Assembly (NCBI GenBank): GCA_000310025.1
Contig: FN648446.1
Coordinates: forward strand, 87,905 to 109,322
Direction of reading: 5' to 3'
From: Ectocarpus siliculosus
Lineage: Eukaryota; Sar; Phaeophyceae; Ectocarpales; Ectocarpaceae
DNA: 21,418 nt
Positions 16,101 through 18,732 of this stretch are shown here, piece by piece. The notes beneath the pieces were generated by a model, which searched no databases, was not told the origin of the DNA, and saw only the letters and a program-made list of their open reading frames with translations. Within the stretch, counting starts at the first letter, position 1; each line of letters starts with the position of its first letter. A program made the position numbers and the translations under genes.

Positions 16101-17586
16101 GCTCGCTTACGCCGGGATTCGAACCCCTGACCTGACCTCTAGAGGAATTCGGGGTTACCAACTAGACCACCGGGGCGATGTATGCAGAGCATACAATCAT
16201 TACAACATGAGCATCTCGCCGTTTGCGCACCGCGCAAGAGCTCGAATACACTACAGACCAGAGAAGGCAATATGCATCTGCTGTGCCGGCAACCTCACCG
16301 GAGTTCCTGATGGGTTAACTGCACACATGTACCCAACCCGACACGTCGCTTGAACTTGAACTTTCTTTTTTTTCTGGCGTACTTTTTTTTTTTTTGCCTG
16401 TGTTATATATATATATATATTTTTTTTTTTTCTCCCATCATTGGACTCTGTCGTCTGCCCCTCTGGCCCCCATCCTCCACTTCTACCAGCTAGACGACCC
16501 AACCGGGGTCACATAGGAGGGGGGGGGTTGGACCCCCCGCCTACGGTTCCTGCCTGAGATATTGTTATCGCGAGAAGGGTACAGCAATCCCTTCCCTCGC
16601 GACGGATGAAGTCGATCTAGTTTACTCACGACGAGCTTTGCAGCGCGTCGCTTCCAACTTAGACCAGGTTTTTGTTAGTGAGAAAAAATATGTGGATGGT
16701 TGACACCCGATCCCATTGTACCCCAATCTGCTGAATCTTGGGGAAGTAACTTGGTTGCACTTTCAAGTCTCCGTATTGTATCCTGGCTCACACGTACCAC
16801 CACCTGCCTTGTTTCAGAAATACGACTATGAACTTGCAACAGGTCCATCACGTTATGTTTCTTTGCTCACAGCAGAAGACTTCTGTATAAGTGTTGCAAT
16901 TTTTTGCTCATGCCGTCAACTCGTCACCCCCCGAGCAACCAATCAATGCGCTACACAGCAGCAGCGTCTATACATACGTACGACCTTGCCTAACGTAGAA
17001 AAATTGTCACGTCCATGCTGCCTCGGGATACGAATCACGGGGCGTTATTGTGGCGTCTCAAGGCCCCTTTCACACAGCGATAGCTCAGCACGTGGGATAG
17101 GGCGTCGCCATCTCTTCGCTTCCGGTCTCCGAGGTGTTCCATGTCGACGGAATCAATTTTCCCCGTCCAAACCTCCGGCATCCGCCCTATACCCCCCGCT
17201 AATTCCCCCGCACTCAGGCAGGGTTCCGTTTATTTATCCAAGAGAAACCAAACCAGGGTCCAAATAATCCAGTGCCGGCATGTACCTCTGTCTGTATCTG
17301 GTCCGCATGGTTGCTATTGTACGCATACGATCTTCGGTAAACAGCAGCCCGCCCGCGTATCTACATGTATCGCCCTTTGGCGTGTTGTGCTGATGCTGTG
17401 CTGACTCGGTCGTACCTTGCTGGTGCGGACGAAGTTGTTGCAGAACCAGTGATGCTGGTCGTCGTTGAGAGAAATTTCTCGATGGCGGCGCCCCTCCAAG
17501 TCCAACGCGGTCGTCCGGTCAGGCCACCCCCTGGGGTTCGAAGGCGGCTTTCCCTCATCGTTCCTCCTTTCCCTCCTGCTGCTCAT
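1616..17586 (-). CDS. P4-type ATPase (phospholipid flippase), 20-exon model, C-terminus missing
   Basis: P4-ATPases use ATP to move aminophospholipids from the outer to the cytosolic leaflet of plasma, Golgi and endosomal membranes, usually with a CDC50 partner. Exons (minus): 17586-17416, 14972-14778, 14350-14179, 13493-13243, 12561-12441, 11218-11039, 10647-10534, 10313-10236, 9489-9331, 8824-8734, 8384-7804, 7214-6982, 6512-6408, 5825-5432, 5064-4928, 4610-4526, 3765-3550, 3120-3070, 2465-2229, 1744-1616. Splice phases agree at every junction once one inserted base is allowed for in exon 3. The model is about 1233 residues. Motifs in order are DGET (13413-13424), PVSL in TM4 (10585-10596), DKTGTLT (catalytic Asp at 9469-9471), KGAD (5795-5806), TGDK (3640-3651) and GDGAND (1676-1693). 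TM1-4 are present. TM5-10 are absent from the window. Family membership is near certain; the subclass is not resolved. Confidence 0.97.
2229..2465 (-). CDS. Flippase exon 19: P-domain ([10 protein letters not shown] ... [11 protein letters not shown])
   Basis: 79 codons, phase 0-0, with acceptor CCCTCCAG and donor GCG|GTATGT. The second half carries [30 protein letters not shown] and DQKR, matching the P4 segment that precedes the GDGAND exon. The first 30 or so residues are a Gly/Thr/Asp-rich linker ([16 protein letters not shown]) that is not conserved in the family. A long overlapping frame at 1891-2823 is only a shadow. Confidence 0.95.
2526..2738. repeat. (TGG)n/(GGT)n trinucleotide tracts
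   Basis: Two GGT-type runs (2526-2552 and 2708-2738) joined by impure TGG/TGT repeats, lying in the intron just upstream (minus sense) of flippase exon 19. They account for the Thr-rich and Val/Gly-rich open frames here. Confidence 0.9.
3070..3120 (-). CDS. Flippase exon 18: short P-domain linker exon
   Basis: 17 codons, [17 protein letters not shown], between a CTGCCAG acceptor and a TCG|GTGAGG donor, phase 0. It sits where P4-ATPases have a variable acidic, helical stretch after the TGDK exon. An alternative upstream acceptor at 3133-3134 would add TGCQ in the same frame. It is short and weakly conserved, so it is supported mainly by phase and splice signals. Confidence 0.75.
3433..3495. 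repeat. (CAC)n(CAA)n microsatellite
   Basis: A CAC run changes into a CAA run, 55 to 117 nt downstream (minus sense) of the exon 17 donor. In the transcript it reads as (GUU)n(GUG)n. Confidence 0.93.
3550..3765 (-). CDS. Flippase exon 17: P-domain with TGDK motif
   Basis: 72 codons, phase 0-0. It starts [20 protein letters not shown] and continues [16 protein letters not shown] and ACQLL, which is textbook P-type ATPase P-domain. The acceptor CTTGAAG joins directly to exon 16 ending LMNE, and the junction matches the family only if the unusual GC donor of the previous intron is used. Confidence 0.97.
3810..4089. repeat. 91-bp tandem repeat, three copies
   Basis: Copies are at 3810-3900, 3901-3991 and about 3992-4089. 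Copies 1 and 2 are exactly 91 bp each and differ at only a few positions. Copy 3 is diverged in its second half with small insertions. The unit starts TTTATCGGTAATTGGGAAAA and includes TTTTACTGTTCGTTCAAGTAC. It is AT-rich compared with its surroundings and lies inside the GC-AG intron of the flippase. Confidence 0.95.
4526..4610 (-). CDS. Flippase exon 16: N-to-P domain connector, GC donor
   Basis: 85 nt, starting with the last base of an Arg codon, then [16 protein letters not shown] and [10 protein letters not shown]. This matches the helical connector before the (I/V)E.(N/D)L.LLG segment. The acceptor is CGAAAG. No GT donor fits the family boundary. GAG|GCAAGG at 4525-4520 does, keeps phase 0, and makes a GC-AG intron of 760 bp. 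Reading on to the next GT would add about 14 non-conserved residues and run toward a stop. Confidence 0.88.
4846..4920. repeat. Imperfect CAA/CAG trinucleotide repeat
   Basis: A CAACAG-type repeat starting about 8 nt after the exon 15 donor (minus sense). It reads as GTT/GCT repeats in the transcript. Confidence 0.9.
4928..5064 (-). CDS. Flippase exon 15: N-domain end (YAREGLRTL)
   Basis: 137 nt, phase 0 to phase 2. After a non-conserved lead ([12 protein letters not shown]) it reads [18 protein letters not shown] and DWFRAWDKR, matching the conserved HLE.YA.EGLRTL segment of P4-ATPases. The acceptor is CACGACAG at 5065-5066 and the donor is AG|GTGCGG. The phase matches exons on both sides. 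Confidence 0.95.
5115..5372. repeat. Direct repeat of about 100 bp, two intronic copies
   Basis: Copies at about 5115-5212 and 5272-5372 share GACATGG near the start, then GCGAGTCGT(T/C)GACATGGAAGC, a TGTTT(T/C)CC block and GTATG(G/T)CCAAAA. They start about 157 bp apart and have diverged by substitutions and small indels. Both lie in the intron between flippase exons 14 and 15. No coding role is visible. Confidence 0.85.
5432..5825 (-). CDS. Flippase exon 14: KGAD motif plus low-complexity insertion
   Basis: 394 nt. It opens [18 protein letters not shown], the KGAD ATP-binding motif of the N-domain. About 110 residues of Ser/Ala/Pro/Gly-rich sequence follow, with a HHHH run and no family similarity, before the gene returns to conserved sequence in exon 15. 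The acceptor is CGAGCAG (phase 2). The preferred donor is GAG|GTGACG at 5431-5430, and a second in-frame donor at 5419-5418 would add four residues. The open frame across the insertion and the phase agreement argue that it is translated. Confidence 0.92.
6129..6178. repeat. (CAG)n trinucleotide repeat
   Basis: An interrupted GCA/AGC repeat with AGGAGC interruptions, in the intron between flippase exons 13 and 14. Confidence 0.9.
6408..6512 (-). CDS. Flippase exon 13: N-domain ([19 protein letters not shown])
   Basis: A 105-nt exon with no internal ATG. It reads [19 protein letters not shown] then [16 protein letters not shown], one of the most conserved P4 N-domain stretches. The acceptor is CCCTTCAG and the donor GG|GTGAGA, phase 2-2, in agreement with exons 12 and 14. 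Confidence 0.97.
6551..6571. repeat. (GGCA)n tetranucleotide repeat
   Basis: Five tandem GGCA units. The complementary-sense CCTG repeat recurs at 9284-9304. Confidence 0.9.
6982..7214 (-). CDS. Flippase exon 12: N-domain ([11 protein letters not shown]) plus linker
   Basis: 233 nt, phase 0 to 2. After the CGTTCAG acceptor it reads [19 protein letters not shown], which continues exon 11's SSPDDEAL as expected (family: DE.ALV.AA..FGF.F..R). The last 55 residues or so are Gln/His/Pro/Gly-rich and unconserved. The donor AAG|GTGAAC splits an Arg codon completed by exon 13. Another frame over the same DNA (6929-7714) is a shadow. Confidence 0.9.
7804..8384 (-). CDS. Flippase exon 11: N-domain with a roughly 150-residue low-complexity insertion
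   Basis: 581 nt, the longest exon, phase 1 to 0. It starts [20 protein letters not shown] then IPE, and ends [11 protein letters not shown], both P4 landmarks that are usually a few dozen residues apart. Between them lies a single open stretch of Arg-rich, Gly/Asn/Tyr-repeat, QQQQQ and EEEEEE sequence. DSNGGGG occurs twice (at about 8088-8108 and 8124-8144). The acceptor is CCTCCCAG and the donor TTG|GTGAGA. The frame stays open across about 450 nt of repeat-rich DNA, which argues for real coding. Confidence 0.93.
8547..8755. repeat. Direct repeat duplicating the end of flippase exon 10
   Basis: Copy 1 (8547-8618) and copy 2 (8688-8755) both start ACCGCATCGCAT, contain AAACGG and a GCGC block, and end TTGGAGGTCTTC. 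Copy 2 includes the last 22 nt of exon 10, its GT donor and the start of the intron. Copy 1 lies wholly in the intron, and where the donor should be it has GGGAAG in place of GGTTAG. Confidence 0.85.
8734..8824 (-). CDS. Flippase exon 10: N-domain start ([13 protein letters not shown])
   Basis: 91 nt, phase 0 to 1. It reads [20 protein letters not shown] then [10 protein letters not shown], matching the family's F.F.D..LL..L motif. The acceptor is TAAAACAG at 8825-8826. An in-frame alternative, GTACAACAG at about 8883, would add 20 residues. The donor is ACAG|GTTAGC. The end of this exon is duplicated in the next intron. Confidence 0.9.
8945..8974. repeat. (CAG)10 repeat
   Basis: A clean GCA/CAG run in the intron between flippase exons 9 and 10. 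Confidence 0.95.
9193..9256. repeat. (CT)n dinucleotide microsatellite
   Basis: About 31 CT units, followed by a (CCTG)5 run at 9284-9304. It lies 75 bp downstream (minus sense) of the exon 9 donor and so reads as (GA)n in the flippase pre-mRNA. Confidence 0.96.
9331..9489 (-). CDS. Flippase exon 9: phosphorylation site DKTGTLT
   Basis: 53 codons, phase 0-0. It reads [20 protein letters not shown] then [10 protein letters not shown]. The Asp at 9469-9471 is the residue phosphorylated by ATP in all P-type ATPases, and the following QN.M.F..C/S..G..YG pattern is P4-specific. The acceptor is ACTACAG and the donor CTG|GTGAGA. Confidence 0.98.
9490..10235. other. Intron between flippase exons 8 and 9
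   Basis: 746 bp. No coding sequence is recognised. The right part carries CAG/CAA repeats (10127-10221). The 9600-9850 part is AT-rich with (AT)n at 9613-9622 and a short direct repeat, ATATTGTGATA, at about 9788 and 9808. Confidence 0.8.
10127..10221. repeat. (CAG)n and (CAA)n repeats next to exon 8 donor
   Basis: (CAG)n at 10127-10155 and (CAA)n at 10198-10221, the latter ending about 15 nt inside the intron from the exon 8 donor. A related (CAA)n lies at 10429-10458 in the preceding intron. Confidence 0.93.
10236..10313 (-). CDS. Flippase exon 8: TM4-to-P-site linker (DLDMY ... NEELGQ)
   Basis: 26 codons, phase 0-0. It reads [20 protein letters not shown] then NEELGQ, the highly conserved P4 stretch just before the phosphorylation site. 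The acceptor is GGCGAAG and the donor CAG|GTGAGC. Confidence 0.97.
10534..10647 (-). CDS. Flippase exon 7: TM4 with the PVSL motif
   Basis: 38 codons, phase 0-0. It reads [20 protein letters not shown] then [18 protein letters not shown]. The P(I/V)SL motif in TM4 replaces the cation-ATPase PEGL and is diagnostic of lipid flippases, where it lines the lipid path. Here the second residue is Val, a conservative change from the common Ile. The acceptor is TTTCTGCAG and the donor CAG|GTGGGC. Confidence 0.97.
11039..11218 (-). CDS. Flippase exon 6: TM3
   Basis: 60 codons, phase 0-0. It reads [20 protein letters not shown] followed by a hydrophobic run ([16 protein letters not shown]), matching the K.S.LE...N basic stretch and TM3 of P4-ATPases. 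A luminal loop follows to GNQMK. The acceptor is CTCGAACAG and the donor AAG|GTACGT. The assembly gap begins 30 nt upstream of this exon. Confidence 0.95.
11249..11308. other. Assembly gap (60 N)
   Basis: A run of exactly 60 undetermined bases. It lies in an intron, so no flippase coding sequence is lost here as far as exon phases show. Confidence 1.
11909..12060. repeat. 43-bp tandem repeat, about 3.5 copies
   Basis: Copies are at 11909-11951, 11952-11994 and 11995-12037, with a partial copy from 12038 to about 12060. The unit starts GTGGCGGACGCTCGTCGCAC and includes CCCTAGAGGGTGACGCAGAATA. The first three copies are exactly 43 bp and differ by scattered substitutions. The period is not a multiple of three. 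Confidence 0.95.
12441..12561 (-). CDS. Flippase exon 5: actuator domain end (LLLRGC.LRNT)
   Basis: 121 nt, phase 2 to 0. It reads [20 protein letters not shown] then [20 protein letters not shown]. The NLLLRGC.LRNT...GLV..TG.DTK string is a P4 hallmark. The acceptor is CGCGCAG and the donor GAG|GTGAGC. Confidence 0.97.
13005..13215. repeat. 200-bp mixed CAA/CAG/CAC trinucleotide array
   Basis: Nearly all bases fall in CAN triplets, starting about 30 nt after the exon 4 donor on the minus strand. In the transcript this reads as a long GUU/GUG/CUG-rich block. Confidence 0.92.
13243..13493 (-). CDS. Flippase exon 4: actuator domain with DGET
   Basis: 251 nt, phase 0 to 2. It reads [20 protein letters not shown], with DGET at 13413-13424 (the loop that drives dephosphorylation, equivalent to TGES of cation pumps). 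It continues with [16 protein letters not shown], matching the family's E.PN..L..F.G.. segment. The acceptor is TTACACAG and the donor AG|GTGTGT. Confidence 0.98.
13528..13657. repeat. Direct repeat of about 43 bp, two copies 86 bp apart
   Basis: Copy 1 (about 13528-13570) and copy 2 (about 13614-13657) share GGTGGCGGCG(G/A)TTGGT, GGGAA, a GGTTA/GGTCA block and GTGGGC-like ends. It is intronic, between flippase exons 3 and 4. No other element is recognised in 13571-14178. Confidence 0.75.
14179..14350 (-). CDS. Flippase exon 3: start of actuator domain, with apparent +1 frameshift
   Basis: The exon starts after GCAACAG. It reads [20 protein letters not shown] and then [17 protein letters not shown] in one frame. 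The next expected motif, [12 protein letters not shown], is present but one frame over. Both ends are phase 0 relative to neighbours, yet the exon is 172 nt rather than 171, which agrees with a single extra base. The likeliest site is the three-base C/G run at 14214-14216. A sequencing error in a homopolymer is the simplest cause; a true inactivating mutation is possible. The donor is CTG|GTGAGG. Confidence 0.9.
14778..14972 (-). CDS. Flippase exon 2: TM1-TM2
   Basis: 65 codons, phase 0-0. It reads [20 protein letters not shown], then TM1 ([18 protein letters not shown]) and TM2 ([19 protein letters not shown]). This matches the P4 N-terminal KYT..TFLPK.L.EQF....N.YFL pattern. The acceptor is CGTCCACAG and the donor GAG|GTGCGC. 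It joins in frame to exon 1, which ends NNFVRTSK. Confidence 0.97.
15041..15212. repeat. Degenerate GGTTCC/GTTCCATT minisatellite
   Basis: GTTCC occurs about ten times at irregular spacing, mixed with GGTTCGG and CCGGTACC variants. It produces a pseudo-periodic minus-strand peptide with repeated NGT and RNRTG strings. No clean unit length can be set by eye. Confidence 0.6.
15861..15867. repeat. Left target-site duplication (ATGTATG)
   Basis: A perfect 7-bp match to 16178-16184, directly abutting the A tail of the retroposon. Confidence 0.65.
15998..16026 (-). repeat. Bulged hairpin, copy a (in the SINE's second tRNA-like block)
   Basis: On the plus strand: outer stem GAG/CTC, inner stem AAGAG/CTCTT, loop of nine (TTCAGCACT) and a CC bulge on the 3' side. 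It occupies the place of the T arm of the second tRNA-like block. Copy b at 16568-16602 has the same architecture with 25 of 29 bases identical. Confidence 0.7.
16111..16177 (-). pseudogene. tRNA-like sequence (SINE head), degenerate
   Basis: The A and B boxes are intact and spaced as in a tRNA, but the acceptor stem pairs over only about four bases and no credible anticodon arm forms. It is best read as the retroposon head rather than a working tRNA. Its D-arm region resembles a GGTGGTCTAGTTGG-type tRNA. Confidence 0.7.
16178..16184. repeat. Right target-site duplication (ATGTATG)
   Basis: It abuts the tRNA-like head. The overlapping GTATGC-AGA-GCATAC palindrome (16180-16194) is probably incidental. 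Confidence 0.65.
16420..16510 (-). mobile_element. Possible second tRNA-like retroposed fragment with A tail
   Basis: On the minus strand it starts GACCCCGG, has an A-box-like GTCTAGCTGGTAGAAG near 16499-16484, and runs about 80 nt into 12 A (16431-16420) followed by (TA)n. It resembles the head of the 15868-16177 element (CCCCGG, TCTAG(T/C)TGGTA). No good B box and no target duplication are visible. Confidence 0.45.
16568..16602. repeat. Bulged hairpin, copy b
   Basis: On the plus strand: TCGCGAG pairs with CTCGCGA (7 bp), AAGGG pairs with CCCTT (5 bp), the loop is TACAGCAAT, and a CC bulge sits on the 3' side. It has the same shape as copy a at 16000-16026, with a compensatory A-T to G-C change in the inner stem. 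Confidence 0.75.
17416..17586 (-). CDS. Flippase exon 1: putative start and N-terminal motif
   Basis: 57 codons from ATG at 17586-17584 to donor AAG|GTACGA. The end reads [20 protein letters not shown] then SK, matching the P4 N-terminal R.I.lN......N.(I/V)RTSK that continues as KYT in exon 2. The start before it ([13 protein letters not shown]) is a basic, variable tail. It is the first ATG in the open frame; an in-frame stop lies at 17716-17718. A (CTG)n run at 17594-17621, read as (CAG)n in the mRNA, ends 8 nt before the start codon. A further 5' exon cannot be excluded. Confidence 0.88.
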
Positions 17587-17590
17587 CCTC

Positions 17591-17621
<31 letters not shown>

Positions 17622-18507
17622 ACCCACCACCCCTCGCAAGCCCGCCCCCCCGGCTATTTGTATGTGAGTTCCGTTCGTGGGTTGCGTTTTGACCTCGAGC
17701 TGTCACACACAGGAGTCACTCTCTTCACCCGCTCTTTTCCCGAGAGAGACAACCCGCGGCGGCAGAGCCGACGACAATATGCGCCAACGGAAACGCGTCC
17801 GCCGCGTCGGAGTGCCCACGCGGTGCTCGAAGGAGGAGCCAGCTCTGGAAGGCAAAACAACCCGGGTCTTTTGACGGCAACGCACACTCAGCAGGCACGA
17901 AACACACACACAAAAAAGGAACCTGCAGCAGCAGCAGTGCCGAGCAGCACAAGTTCAGTGAGCAGGGACGCGCTGCAGCCAAGTTCTTGAAGACACACGC
18001 CAACAAGGGAGCAGCCTCTCCGGTTGTACTTGCAGCAGCCCCCCACTTCCGCATGTACACGACCAGCGCTCACATCTACCAGCGCAAATCAAGTATGTAG
18101 CCCCGACCCCCGCCGTCCTCTTGTCTGCTGCTCTGGGTCTGTGTGTGTGCGTGATGCCGCTGGCGGTCGGCGGTCGGTCGGGTCGTTTCTCATCTGCCCG
18201 CTGAATCCGCGGGGCCCCCGGGGGCACCGTGAAAGTCCTCTTGGAGCGCGGGTGGTCCGCGCCCCCGGGAGAGTGCTGAACAGATCAGAGACCTCGGAGC
18301 AGTGGGCACGCGACAGCTAAGCAAGCTAGATCAGAGGGGACAGGGAGAGAGAGAGAGAGACAGAGGGAGGACAGAGTGTGACGAGAGATCCTCCAACCAA
18401 TGAGATCCTGATGAGCGGCAACAGAGTCAGTCCGATCACCCCCCCTCTGCTGCTGGCTGGACGTTGATCCTTGCTTTGTGCTCTTGCTCTCCTTTTCTAC
18501 GGGCAAA
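17587..18507. promoter_or_regulatory. Divergent intergenic region between flippase and R-SNARE genes
   Basis: 921 bp separate the two head-to-head start codons, so 5' UTRs and both promoters must lie here. I see no clear TATA box. A (CTG)n lies by the flippase start (17594-17621) and a GA-rich block at 18343-18375 lies 133 bp before the SNARE start. The open frames in the region are unconserved. Confidence 0.5.
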
Positions 18508-18732
18508 ATGCTTATCCACACCGCAGTTGCCTCCCTGGCGCCTAGGCAGGCAATGCGGCACAGGAAAGGCAGGCAGAGGAAGGCCGTGTCGCTGACGCCG
18601 CCAAGTGACTTCCTGTCCGGCGGAGACAGAGAGGTGCTGGCCTCCTACACGGCCTTCAGCTACCAGGGCAACTTCTCGGACGTTGTCTGCAGGCTCATGG
18701 ACACTCTGCCTCACCAATCTCCTGCATCGGGG
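18508..18732 (+). CDS. R-SNARE exon 1: longin strand 1, insertion, strand 2 and helix 1
   Basis: 75 codons from the first ATG of the frame to donor GGG|GTGAGT. It reads MLIHTAVASLA (beta 1), then about 35 unconserved basic/polar residues, then DREVLASYTAFSYQGNFSDV and VCRLMDTLP. GNF and the downstream helix are the strongest longin signature. Longins normally go from strand 1 to VLA.Y within about 10 residues, so the insertion is unusual. Confidence 0.75.

Larger units (their letters stand above)
15868..16177 (-). mobile_element. Candidate tRNA-derived SINE with A tail and 7-bp target duplication
   Basis: Read on the minus strand, the 310-bp element starts with a tRNA-like head (16177-16111). 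This carries an A box (TGGTCTAGTTGG, 16169-16158) and a perfect B box (GGTTCGAATCC, 16125-16115), the internal promoter of RNA polymerase III. A second tRNA-like block (about 16066-15998) follows, with the D-arm-like TAGCCTAGTGGATAGCGC. After a short unique region it ends in 17 A (15884-15868). ATGTATG occurs directly on both sides (15861-15867 and 16178-16184), as expected of a target-site duplication. These are the features of a tRNA-derived SINE. Its movement would need a LINE partner elsewhere. Copy number in the genome is unknown, so family status is inferred. Confidence 0.75.
14973..17415. other. First intron of the flippase gene, 2.4 kb
   Basis: The longest intron. It contains a degenerate GGTTCC-rich stretch (15041-15212), a tRNA-like retroposon (15868-16177), a second tRNA-like fragment (16420-16510), a hairpin repeat (16568-16602) and AT/T tracts. 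I see no exon in it. The reading frames over 15182-15847 and 16716-17267 match nothing I recognise. Confidence 0.85.

Noticed and set aside
16111-16177. A functional tRNA gene
   Set aside because: The promoter boxes are fine, but the acceptor and anticodon stems do not form properly, and the sequence is continuous with an A-tailed element flanked by a target duplication.
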